Shown piece after piece: positions 50,297-58,515 of a stretch of DNA of 64,000 bases. The stretch lies in NCBI RefSeq assembly GCF_001547525.1, contig NZ_CM003768.1:1798001-1862000 (forward strand), written 5' to 3'. The notes under the pieces were generated by a model. The model saw only the letters and a program-made list of their open reading frames with translations, ran no database searches and had not been told where the DNA came from. This stretch comes from Burkholderia anthina (lineage in GTDB: Bacteria; Pseudomonadota; Gammaproteobacteria; Burkholderiales; Burkholderiaceae). Numbering within the stretch: the stretch's first letter is position 1; each line of letters starts with the position of its first letter. A program made the translations under genes and the position numbers.

Positions 50297-51451
50297 TCAG
50301 CGCGGCATGCCGCCGGCTTCCACCGCCTCGTCGTCGGCCGTACCGCCCGTCGTCGCACCGAGCACGCCGGCTATCTGGCTCTTGTCGTGCATGCCGAGCT
50401 TGCGGTACGCGCAGCGCAGGTAATGGCGCACGGTCGTCGGCGAGATCGCCATCTGCTGCGCGACTTCCTTGTGCGAGCGCCCGGCCCCGTAATAGCGGAT
50501 CGCTGCGAGTTCGCGCGGGCTGAGCCGGTCGAGCAGCGAGCGTGGCCGTGCCTCGATCTGGAACAACCCGGCGACGGGCACGCACTGGATGCGCAGCGCG
50601 TCGCCGACGAACGGCTGGCCCGACTGGCGTCGCAGGTGCGCGACGAGCGCCTCCGGCACGCGCGGGCCCGCCCAGGCCGGCCACTCGGCGCGCAGCACGT
50701 CGTCGAAACCGGGGTCGGCATGGTGCAGCACGCCGAAGTTGTCGCACAACGCTCGCGCGGCCGGGGCGACCGTGTCGGCGCGCTCGCGTTCGCGCGTGAG
50801 CTGCGCGGCGCGATTGATCGTCAACGCCGCCGCGAGGTGCGGAATGAGTTCCTCGAAACGATGTGCGTCGTTGTCGCCGAACGGCCGATTCAGGCCCTGG
50901 CGGTAAATCGACACGAACGTCGTCAGGCCGAAGCGGCGATCGATCGTACAGACGAACATCAGTTGCGCGAGCCCGTACTTCACGCACCAATCGCGAAATC
51001 GTGCATCGAGCCCCGGCTCGATGACCGTCAGCCGTACCGCGCGACCGTGCGCGCCGTGCAGCGTGCGGTGCGCGAGCGGATCGCAATCGCGCACACGCTT
51101 CCAGTCGGTGAAGAACGCGTGCGGCAACCGGTACAAAAAGCTGTTGTGCATCACGGGCCCGGTCGGCACGTGGGTCGCGACGCCCGTCCACGCGGCGTCG
51201 AACGGAATGAGGGCCTGCAGCAGCGAAAAGAACCGGTACTCGAATTCGCCGATGGCGGACTGCGCGGCCACCGCGTACAGGTCGAGCAGCATCAGGCCGA
51301 GTTCGCGCTGCGGCGCGTCGCCACGCGTGACGCCGTCGAAATCGGCGCGCCGGGACGGCCGCGTCGGCCACGCGAATTCGTCGAGCACGATGGCGGCCGG
51401 CACGTCGCGCAGCGCGTCGAGGTCCTGCCCGATATCCGTCGTGATCCTCAC
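50297..51451 (-). CDS. LuxR-type (GerE helix-turn-helix) transcriptional regulator
   Basis: A 384-residue regulator starting at GTG with GGAG six bases upstream. The C-terminal GerE domain, at about residues 312-375, reads LSPRELAAIRYYGAGRSHKEVAQQMAISPTTVRHYLRCAYRKLG. The large N-terminal region has no signature I recognise. It is divergent from the porin-MFS-deacetylase operon and is the natural candidate to control it. Confidence 0.9.
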   Translation of the reverse strand: MRITTDIGQDLDALRDVPAAIVLDEFAWPTRPSRRADFDGVTRGDAPQRELGLMLLDLYAVAAQSAIGEFEYRFFSLLQALIPFDAAWTGVATHVPTGPVMHNSFLYRLPHAFFTDWKRVRDCDPLAHRTLHGAHGRAVRLTVIEPGLDARFRDWCVKYGLAQLMFVCTIDRRFGLTTFVSIYRQGLNRPFGDNDAHRFEELIPHLAAALTINRAAQLTRERERADTVAPAARALCDNFGVLHHADPGFDDVLRAEWPAWAGPRVPEALVAHLRRQSGQPFVGDALRIQCVPVAGLFQIEARPRSLLDRLSPRELAAIRYYGAGRSHKEVAQQMAISPTTVRHYLRCAYRKLGMHDKSQIAGVLGATTGGTADDEAVEAGGMPR

Positions 51452-51753
51452 TTTCCGCTCCCCTGCCCGGTCGGGCTGCTGATGTGCGCAACGACACCGG
51501 CCGATTATAGCGAGCCGCTTTTTTGGCGGGCCACGGTGCCGGACCGCTCGTCAGCCCCATCCATTTGAACGGTGCACCGCCGGTTGCTGCTATGCAGCAC
51601 CGCGCGCGCCGGCATCGCACGGCGTTCATGCGGGGCACCGCGGGTTTTCCGCACCGTTCATCTGGACGACTGTTCGAAGGTTTTCCCGCTACGGACACTG
51701 CGTCGCGACAACACCAACGACAAATCGATGCAGCACGGTATGGAGAACCCCAC
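51452..51753. other. Divergent regulator / porin intergenic region
   Basis: These 302 bp hold a perfect TATAAT for the regulator (minus strand, 51504-51509). They also hold a TGCTGC-TAT-GCAGCA inverted repeat at 51585-51599 that could be an operator. No good -35 was seen for either direction. Confidence 0.45.
51504..51509 (-). promoter_or_regulatory. Candidate -10 of the LuxR-type regulator gene
   Basis: TATAAT on the minus strand, about 50 bp before the GTG start. The absence of a -35 may mean activator dependence. Confidence 0.4.
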
Positions 51754-52800
51754 GTGACGACACCCCGCTTCATCCGCATGGCCGCGGCCGCCGCGACGCT
51801 CGCCGCATGCGGCGGCGTTGCGCACGCGCAGTCCGCCCTCACGCTGTACGGCGCGCTCGACGCCGGCGTGCAGTACCTGACGCATGCCGACGGACATCAG
51901 TCGGCCGTGCGATTGCAAAACTACGGCATCCTGCCTTCGCAGATCGGGATCAAGGGCCACGAGGATCTCGGCGGCGGCTGGCGTGCGCTGTTCAAGCTCG
52001 AACAGGGCCTCAACCTCAACGATGGCACCGCGACCGTGCCCGGCTATGCGTTCTTTCGCGGCGCATACGTGGGGATCGCGGGGCCGGTCGGCACCGTCAC
52101 GCTCGGCCGCCAGTTCAGCGTGCTGTTCGACAAGACGCTGTTCTACGACCCGCTCTGGTATGGGTCGTACAGCGGCCAGGGCGTGCTCGTGCCGATGAAC
52201 GCGAACTTCATCGACCACTCGGTCAAATACCAGTCGCCGACCTTTGCCGGCTTCGACGTCGAGGCGCTCGCCGCGACCTCCGGCGTCGCCGGCAATACGC
52301 GCGCCGGCCGCGTGCTCGAGCTCGGCGGCCAGTACACGAGCAACGGCCTGTCGGTCGGCGCGGTGCTGCATCAGGCGCACGGCGACGTATCGGCGGCCGG
52401 CGACGCATCCGCGCGGCGTCGCGAACTCGGCACGCTCGCCGCACGCTATGCGTTCGCCGCGCTGCCGCTCACCGTCCATGCAGGCGTCGAACGCCTGACC
52501 GGCGACCTCGACGCGGCGCGCACGATCGTGTGGGGCGGTGCGCGTTACCTGATGTCGAACGGGATTGGCCTGAACGCCGGCGTCTACCACACCGATTCGC
52601 GCACGCCGGCGATCGGCCACCCGACGCTGTTCATCGCGAGTACCACGTACGCGCTGTCCAAACGCACCGTCGCCTACGTGAACCTCGGCTATGCGCGCAA
52701 CGGCGGCCAAAGCTCGCAGACCGTCTACGAATACGACCCGACACCGCTTGCCGGCGCGTCGCAGTTCGGCGCGATGGTCGGCATGTACCACCTGTTCTGA
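51754..52800 (+). CDS. Gram-negative general porin (OmpC-like)
   Basis: A 348-residue outer-membrane beta-barrel. From a GTG start with GGAG eight bases upstream, it has a Sec signal ending AHAQS. The mature protein begins with the betaproteobacterial porin hallmark SALTLYGALDAGVQYL. GHEDLGGGWRALFKLEQGLNL and GTVTLGRQF follow, and the last strand ends in the terminal Phe (MVGMYHLF). It is a passive channel for small solutes. It is first in an operon with an MFS carrier and a deacetylase. Confidence 0.94.
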   Translation: MTTPRFIRMAAAAATLAACGGVAHAQSALTLYGALDAGVQYLTHADGHQSAVRLQNYGILPSQIGIKGHEDLGGGWRALFKLEQGLNLNDGTATVPGYAFFRGAYVGIAGPVGTVTLGRQFSVLFDKTLFYDPLWYGSYSGQGVLVPMNANFIDHSVKYQSPTFAGFDVEALAATSGVAGNTRAGRVLELGGQYTSNGLSVGAVLHQAHGDVSAAGDASARRRELGTLAARYAFAALPLTVHAGVERLTGDLDAARTIVWGGARYLMSNGIGLNAGVYHTDSRTPAIGHPTLFIASTTYALSKRTVAYVNLGYARNGGQSSQTVYEYDPTPLAGASQFGAMVGMYHLF

Positions 52801-52821
52801 TTCCCTCGACGAGATCCCGCC

Positions 52822-54030
52822 ATGAAAATCCTGTCCCCGGATGCCGCCCGCTCGCCCGACGTCCGCGCGTCGACGTTCGCACGCTCGACCCTCGTCGCGC
52901 TCGTCGTGTTCGCGGCCATCACGCCGCTGTTGCTGCTCGTCGCGCCCGCCGTCGCCGGCCAGCTCGCGACGCAGCTCGGCTTGACCGCATCGCAGATCGG
53001 CACCTACTTCTTCGTCGAACTCGGCGCGTTCAGCCTCGCGACCGTGCCTTCGTACCTGTGGCTCGGCCGGATCGACGCGCGCCGCGTCGCCGCGTTCGCC
53101 ATCGCGCTGTTCGGCGCGGGCAACCTGCTGACCGCGCTGTGGATGCCCGGTTTTGCCGCGCTGCTCGCGCTGCGCGCCGTCACCGCGCTCGGCGGCGGCT
53201 CGCTGATGGTGCTCTGCATGACGAGCGCCGCGACGAGCGGAAACAGCGACCGCGTGTACGGCCTGTGGGTCGTCGGCCAGTTGATCGCGGGCGCGATCGG
53301 CCTGTTCGTGCTGCCGCAGGTGTTCGCCGCGTTCGGGCTGCGCGCGCTGTACGTCGCGCTCGCGGTGCTCGCGCTGCTCGCGGCGCCGCTGTCGCGCGGG
53401 TTTCCGTCGTCGCTCGGCATGCGGACGGCATCCGCGCGCACCGCGCACGGCGACGTGCCCCACACGCCGCGAAGCTTCGTGGTGCTCGCCATCGGCGCGG
53501 TGCTGACGTTCTATCTCGCGATCGGCAGCGTATGGACGTTCGCGAGCCGCGCGGCGGCCGAGGCCGGGCTCGATCCGCAGTCGACCGGCAACGTGCTCGC
53601 GATCGCGAGCGTGATGGGCATCGCCGGCGCGGCGCTCGCATCGTGCGCGGGCGGCCGGCTCGCGCGGCGCGCGATGCTCGCGGCCGGCTACGCGCTGCTC
53701 GCGGCATCGCTCGTCGCGCTCGCCGCGATGCGCCACGGCGGCAGCTACAGCGCGGCGATCTTCGGGTTCAAGTTCGCATGGACCTTCGTGCTGCCGTTCA
53801 TTCTCGCGACGGTCGCGCAGATCGACACGTCTGGCCGGCTCGTCGCGACGCTCAACTTCGTGATCGGCGCGGGGCTCGCCGCGGGCCCGCTGCTGGCCGG
53901 CCTGATGCTCGACGCCGGCGGCACGATGCGCGCGCTGTTCGCGGCCGCGACGGCCGTCGCGATCGTGTCGTTCGCCGCGCTGCGCCACATCGATCGCCGC
54001 GCGCGCCCCTCCGTTTCCTCCCAACCGTGA
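52822..54030 (+). CDS. MFS transporter
   Basis: A 402-residue membrane protein with about 12 predicted helices in two halves of six. The cytoplasmic loop between helices 2 and 3 carries YLWLGRIDARR, a variant of the MFS A-motif. The central loop lies at about residues 190-215. It starts 21 bp after the porin stop codon, so it should import or export the same compound. The substrate is not evident. Confidence 0.9.
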   Translation: MKILSPDAARSPDVRASTFARSTLVALVVFAAITPLLLLVAPAVAGQLATQLGLTASQIGTYFFVELGAFSLATVPSYLWLGRIDARRVAAFAIALFGAGNLLTALWMPGFAALLALRAVTALGGGSLMVLCMTSAATSGNSDRVYGLWVVGQLIAGAIGLFVLPQVFAAFGLRALYVALAVLALLAAPLSRGFPSSLGMRTASARTAHGDVPHTPRSFVVLAIGAVLTFYLAIGSVWTFASRAAAEAGLDPQSTGNVLAIASVMGIAGAALASCAGGRLARRAMLAAGYALLAASLVALAAMRHGGSYSAAIFGFKFAWTFVLPFILATVAQIDTSGRLVATLNFVIGAGLAAGPLLAGLMLDAGGTMRALFAAATAVAIVSFAALRHIDRRARPSVSSQP

Positions 54031-54044
54031 CAGGTCAAGCACCC

Positions 54045-55154
54045 ATGAATCGCACTGCCTTCTTCACCGACGAACGCACTTTCTGGCACACCGGCGGCAC
54101 GCACGCGCTGTTCCTCCCGGTCGGCGGCTGGGTCCAGCCGCCGTCGAGCGCGGGCTACGCGGAATCGCCCGATTCGAAGCGCCGCTTCCTGTCGCTCGTG
54201 CAGGCGTCGGGGCTGGCCGCCCGGCTCGACCTGCGCGGCGCGGCGCCCGCGACGACAGCCGACCTGCTGCGCATTCATCCGGCGCACTATCTCGACGCGT
54301 TCCGCGCGCTGAGCGACGCGAGCGGCGGCGACCTCGGCGATCTCGCGCCATTCGGCAAGGGCAGCTACGAGATCGCCGCGCTGTCGGCCGGCCTCGCGAT
54401 CGCGGCGGTCGACGCGGTCGTCGGCGAGCGCGCGGCGAATGCGTTCTCGCTGTCGCGTCCGCCCGGCCATCACTGCCTGCGCGACCGCCCGATGGGCTTC
54501 TGCCTGCTCGCGAACATCCCGATCGCGATCGAGGCCGCGCGCGCGAAGCACGGCATCGAGCGCGTCGCGGTGATCGACTGGGACGTACATCACGGCAACG
54601 GCACGCAGTCGATCTACTACGACGATCCGGATACGTTGACGATCTCGCTGCACCAGGATCGCTGCTTTCCGCCCGGCTACAGCGGCGCGGACGACCGAGG
54701 CGAAGGCGCGGGCATCGGCGCGAACCTGAACGTGCCGCTGCTCGCGGGCAGCGGCGACGATGCCTACCGATATGCGTTCGAGCGGATCGTGCTGCCGGCG
54801 CTCGCCCGTTTTCGCCCCGAGCTGATCGTCGTCGCGAGCGGCCTCGACGCGAGCGCGGTCGATCCGCTCGCGCGCATGCAGCTGCATACCGACAGCTACC
54901 GGTTCATGACCCGCGCGGTGAAGGACGCCGCGCAGCGCCATTGCGGCGGGCGGCTCGTGATCGTTCACGAAGGCGGCTATTCGGAGGCGTACGTGCCGTT
55001 CTGCGGGCTCGCGATCGTCGAGGAACTGGCCGGCATTCGCACCGAGGTCGCCGATCCGATGCTCGACCTCGCGATCGCGCAGCAGCCGGGCGAGCGGTTC
55101 GTCGCGTTTCAGCGCGAACTGCTCGACGAACTGGCCGCGTCGTTCGGGTTGTAA
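54045..55154 (+). CDS. Class II histone-deacetylase-fold amidohydrolase
   Basis: A 369-residue zinc deacetylase. It has the paired catalytic histidines His142/His143 (SRPPGHHCLRDRPMGFC) and zinc ligands Asp180/His182 (VIDWDVHHGNGTQ). An Asp in ASGLDASAVDPLARM is the likely third ligand, and the catalytic tyrosine lies in VHEGGYSEAY. In bacteria this fold includes acetylpolyamine amidohydrolases. It starts 14 bp after the MFS gene, so it may deacetylate the transported compound. The start is the ATG at 54045. Confidence 0.93.
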   Translation: MNRTAFFTDERTFWHTGGTHALFLPVGGWVQPPSSAGYAESPDSKRRFLSLVQASGLAARLDLRGAAPATTADLLRIHPAHYLDAFRALSDASGGDLGDLAPFGKGSYEIAALSAGLAIAAVDAVVGERAANAFSLSRPPGHHCLRDRPMGFCLLANIPIAIEAARAKHGIERVAVIDWDVHHGNGTQSIYYDDPDTLTISLHQDRCFPPGYSGADDRGEGAGIGANLNVPLLAGSGDDAYRYAFERIVLPALARFRPELIVVASGLDASAVDPLARMQLHTDSYRFMTRAVKDAAQRHCGGRLVIVHEGGYSEAYVPFCGLAIVEELAGIRTEVADPMLDLAIAQQPGERFVAFQRELLDELAASFGL

Positions 55155-55173
55155 CGGGCGGGAACGGACGTGG

Positions 55174-55201
55174 CAAGGGCCGGCCCGCGCCGGCCCTTGC
55201 G
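55174..55201. terminator. Hairpin after the deacetylase operon
   Basis: Perfect 12-base arms GCAAGGGCCGGC and GCCGGCCCTTGC lie 20 bp after the stop codon. No T-run follows. Confidence 0.5.
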
Positions 55202-55266
55202 CGATCCGCGCGGATGGGGTTTCCTGTGCCTTTACCCTTGTTCCGGCACGAGGCCGCACTCTTCCG

Positions 55267-55497
55267 ATGAAATCGTCCCCGCGCGATCACGACGACAACA
55301 CCAAAACGCGCCGCCAGCCGTCGAAGCTGGCCTTGAACATCGCCGCCGTGACGGTCGGCCTGATCACGTTCGCGATCGGTGCGGCGTGGGTGATCTATAG
55401 CTGGGTCGTCGATCGCGAAGCACAGTATTTCGCGATTCCGCTGGTGTTCTCGGTGCCGGTGATCGTGGCCGTCGCGATCCGCAGCTTCTGGGAATAG
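55267..55497 (+). CDS. Small hypothetical membrane protein
   Basis: A 76-residue protein with a charged N-terminus (about 20 residues, rich in Asp, Arg and Lys) and two predicted membrane helices (LALNIAAVTVGLITFAIGAA and FAIPLVFSVPVIVAVAI). No family is recognised. The upstream ribosome site is weak (TCTTCCG). Confidence 0.6.
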   Translation: MKSSPRDHDDNTKTRRQPSKLALNIAAVTVGLITFAIGAAWVIYSWVVDREAQYFAIPLVFSVPVIVAVAIRSFWE

Positions 55498-55570
55498 GCG
55501 TGGCGGAAACGACGAAGCGGCGCGCTCGGGCGACGCGCGGCGCTTGCTTGTCGAACGACGCAGCGCTCAT

Positions 55571-55882
55571 CTACGAGCCATTTGCAGGCCGGCATGCGGT
55601 TCCGGATTGTTGCAGCCTGCCCTTCGATACAACACTGAGCGCGGACACGGCCAGCACCGTACCGACCGATTTCAGCACGGACTCCGCGGAAGGACGCTCG
55701 CCGCCTGCGATCCGCCACCCCGCAGAAGTGGAAGTGGAAATGGACGTGGGGCAGTCAAGCGGCTTCCGGGCGGTCGGCCCGGGGCTCGTGCTCCACGCCA
55801 CGTTGTCGGCAGGCGTGGCCGCGACAGCCGGCATCGCGAGCATCAGCGCCAGAACGCCGATCGTGCGTACGGTGTTGGTCAT
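55571..55882 (-). CDS. Small hypothetical exported protein
   Basis: A 103-residue frame with a convincing Sec signal (MTNTVRTIGVLALMLAMPAVAA). The mature part is Ser/Thr-rich with a central GERPSAESVLKSVGTVLAVSALS segment, and I do not recognise a family. A GGGGA eight bases upstream supports the ATG at 55882. The signal peptide and ribosome site make it more likely real than a shadow. Confidence 0.5.
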   Translation of the reverse strand: MTNTVRTIGVLALMLAMPAVAATPADNVAWSTSPGPTARKPLDCPTSISTSTSAGWRIAGGERPSAESVLKSVGTVLAVSALSVVSKGRLQQSGTACRPANGS

Positions 55883-55992
55883 CGACGGTCCCCGGTTGAA
55901 CAGCCCGCGTGCATGAATGGTTGCGTCATATTACACATCGCCGATTTACCGTGCCTGCGCGAGCGGCATCATCGCCGCTGAGGGCCATCAAC

Positions 55993-56030
55993 AAAAAAGC
56001 GCTGCGGTCAGCCGACCGGCAGCGCTTTTT
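55993..56030. terminator. Bidirectional terminator near tRNA-Leu
   Basis: AAAAAGCGCTGC and GCAGCGCTTTTT arms enclose an inner GGTC/GACC stem, with T-runs in both directions. It ends the tRNA-Leu transcript on the minus strand. Confidence 0.75.
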
Positions 56031-56064
56031 CGCGAACGGCCCGTGACGGGGCTCGTTCGACTTC

Positions 56065-56151
56065 TGGTGCGTGAGGCCGGACTCGAACCGGCACACCCTT
56101 GCGGGCGTCAGGACCTAAACCTGGTGCGTCTACCAATTTCGCCACTCACGC
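56065..56151 (-). tRNA. tRNA-Leu (anticodon TAG)
   Basis: An 87-nt class II tRNA with encoded CCA. The acceptor stem is GCGTGAG/CTCACGC, the anticodon loop is TTTAGGT, and a long variable arm (GACGCCCGCAAGGGTG) and T loop GTTCGAG follow. Confidence 0.96.
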
Positions 56152-56386
56152 GCATTTCCGTCGCCTGACCGCGCGGCACGCAAGATGCGTGCTCCACGCG
56201 CCCGGGACTTCACGCCGGCCCGAAAACCGGCACGCCCGATCAGGCGAGCGCGAGATTCTACCCGATCCCTGCGGTCTTGTCTCGCCCTGCCGGCGCCCGT
56301 CGTGCCGCGGTGCTAGAATGCCGCGCTCGACGTTTCGGCAACGCGCCGCCGCGCGTCCCCCGAACCCGCCCCACCCGATTCAGCCC

Positions 56387-57220
56387 GTGAACTTCGACGA
56401 CTACTGTCAGCAAAAGGCCGCCCCCGCAGGCTCCAGCGTCTACTACGCGCTGCGCCAGGCGCCGCTCGCCACGCAGCCGCGCCTGACCGCGCTGTTCGCG
56501 CTGCGCCGCGAACTCGAGGAAACCGTCAAGGAAACCAGCGATCCGACGGTCGGCCACACGAAGCTCGCGTGGTGGCACAAGGAACTCGCGGCACTGGCCG
56601 ACGGGCAGCCGTCGCACCCCGTCACGAAGGCGCTCGCGCAGCATCACCCGGCGATCGCCGCCGAAGCCGATGCGTTGCGCACGCTCGTCAACGGTTACGG
56701 GATGGATCTCGAACAGGCGCGCTACCTCGACTTCGCGAACCTGCAGCGCTATATCGCGCAGGTCGGCGGCACCTTCGCGTCGCTGGTCGCGCGCGCCAGT
56801 TCGGCGAATCCGGCCGCACCGCAACCGTGGGCCGCGGACGTCGGCCGCGCGCTGATGCTCGCGCAATTCGTGCAGGAACTCGGCAACGACGCGCGCCACG
56901 GCCGCATCTATCTGCCGATCGACGAACTGCAGCGCTACAACGTGACCGCGGCCGATCTGCTGAACCGCCGCTACAGCCCGGCCTTCACCGAATTGCTGCA
57001 ATTCCAGACGACCCGTGCGCGCGACGCGCTCGCGGCGGCCGATGCGGCGATCCCCGCCGCCGAACGCCGCGCGCAACGCACGCTGCGCGCGCAGATCGCG
57101 CTGGCCGGCGCGCTGCTCGAAGAAATCGCGCGCGACGGCTACCAGGTGCTGCACCAGCGCATCGCGCTGACGCCGATCCGCAAGCTGTGGATCGCGTGGC
57201 GCGCCGCGCGCCGCCGCTGA
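56387..57220 (+). CDS. Squalene/phytoene-synthase-fold protein lacking the first Asp motif
   Basis: A 277-residue protein from a GTG start beginning MNFDDYCQQKAAPAGSSVYYALRQ, as in HpnD-type prenyl synthases. The usual first Asp-rich motif (DDxxD) is replaced by EETVKE at residues 44-49. The second is modified to ELGNDARHGRIYLP at 164-177. The segment TVGHTKLAWWHKELAAL resembles NDUFAF6, a non-catalytic complex I assembly factor of this fold. It may be annotated elsewhere as HpnD, but catalysis is doubtful and no hopanoid genes lie nearby. Confidence 0.75.
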   Translation: MNFDDYCQQKAAPAGSSVYYALRQAPLATQPRLTALFALRRELEETVKETSDPTVGHTKLAWWHKELAALADGQPSHPVTKALAQHHPAIAAEADALRTLVNGYGMDLEQARYLDFANLQRYIAQVGGTFASLVARASSANPAAPQPWAADVGRALMLAQFVQELGNDARHGRIYLPIDELQRYNVTAADLLNRRYSPAFTELLQFQTTRARDALAAADAAIPAAERRAQRTLRAQIALAGALLEEIARDGYQVLHQRIALTPIRKLWIAWRAARRR

Positions 57221-57230
57221 GCGGCGCGCC

Positions 57231-58448
57231 TCACGCCTTCAGCAGCGGCAGCGTGTCGAAGCGCTGCTGCAGCACGCGCGTCGCATCGAGCCCCCACCAG
57301 GACCCAAGCACCGTCGCGTAAAGCTGGCGGAAATCGACCGCGACCGGCAGGTTGCCGTTGCCGTCGAGCCGCCCGAGCGCCGGCGGCGCGCCGTACAGCC
57401 CGCCGGCGACGCGGCCGCCCATCACGAAGTGCGGCGCGGCCGTGCCGTGATCGGTGCCGTTGCTCTGGTTCTCGCGCACGCGCCGCCCGAATTCCGCATA
57501 CGTCATCACGAGCGTCTCGTTCCAGCGCCCGAGTTCGATCAACGCGGCGCGCATCGCGCTCATCCCTTCCGCGAACTGCTTGAGCAGCGCGGCGTGCTGC
57601 GCCGGCTGGTTCTGGTGCGTGTCGAAGCCGTTGAGCGTCAGGCGCAGCACCGCGACACCGTCCTGCACGCCGGGCCCCGACGCTTCGCACGCGGCCAGCA
57701 CCTGCATCGCGGTCTTCACCGACGTGCCGAATGCGCCGGCCGGAAAGGTCGTCCTGAATTCACGCATCCCGCCGCGCGGGCGCAGCCGGTCGGCCGCTTT
57801 CACGATGTCGTTCTCGACGTCGATGATGTGCGCGAGCGCCGGGTTCTGCTCGCGCAGCGACGACGGCTCGGCGAGCCGGGCCGCACGGATGAACTGCGCG
57901 GGATTGACGAGTGCGATCGCGCGCGCGCCGTTCGACAACGGCCCCATCTCGGCGCTGCCGAGCACGACGCCGTCCGCCGCGAAACCGGGCGGCACGGGCG
58001 CCTGCGCGAACGTGCGCGTGAGCCAGCCTTCGTGCAGGTACTGATCCGAGCGCGACGCGGTGTCCCAGATCTCGATCGAGCGGAAATGCGACAGGTTCGG
58101 CTGCGGATAGCCGACGCCCTGCACGACCGCGACCTGACCGTCGCGCCACAGCGGCATCAGCGGCGCGAGCGACGGATGCAGCCCCGTCCGCGCGTCGAGC
58201 TGCAGCACCTGGTCGCGCTTGATGCCGATGCTGCGTCGGCACTGGTAGTACAGCGGATCCGCGTACGGCACGACCGTGTTGAGGCCGTCGTTGCCGCCCT
58301 TGAGCTCGACGAGAATCAGCACGTTCGCATACCCGGCCGCCGGCTTTCGCTCGGCCGGCGTCGCGCCAGCCGCCGTCGCGGGCGCCTGCCACATCGACAC
58401 GCCGGCGGCGGCGGCACCGGTCAGCGTCAGAAAATCACGTCGGTTCAT
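57231..58448 (-). CDS. DUF1501 family protein with Tat signal
   Basis: A 405-residue exported protein. It begins with a twin-arginine-like signal (MNRRDFLTLTGAAAAGVSM) and continues with ANVLILVELKGGNDGLNTVVPYADP, the DUF1501 hallmark. The fold is sulfatase or alkaline-phosphatase-like, with TYAEFGRRVRENQSNGTDHGTAAPHFVMGG near the end. The function is unknown. It is encoded just downstream of a DUF1800 gene, a pairing seen widely in bacteria. Confidence 0.9.
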   Translation of the reverse strand: MNRRDFLTLTGAAAAGVSMWQAPATAAGATPAERKPAAGYANVLILVELKGGNDGLNTVVPYADPLYYQCRRSIGIKRDQVLQLDARTGLHPSLAPLMPLWRDGQVAVVQGVGYPQPNLSHFRSIEIWDTASRSDQYLHEGWLTRTFAQAPVPPGFAADGVVLGSAEMGPLSNGARAIALVNPAQFIRAARLAEPSSLREQNPALAHIIDVENDIVKAADRLRPRGGMREFRTTFPAGAFGTSVKTAMQVLAACEASGPGVQDGVAVLRLTLNGFDTHQNQPAQHAALLKQFAEGMSAMRAALIELGRWNETLVMTYAEFGRRVRENQSNGTDHGTAAPHFVMGGRVAGGLYGAPPALGRLDGNGNLPVAVDFRQLYATVLGSWWGLDATRVLQQRFDTLPLLKA

Positions 58449-58515
58449 CGCACATCCTTCGGTTCTCCGCCCGGCGCCTTGGCCGCGGCGGCTGCCCGCT
58501 TCGTCATCGTTCGCA

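Noticed and set aside
56387..57220. Confident naming as HpnD
   Set aside because: The catalytic Asp motif is missing, so only the fold is claimed.
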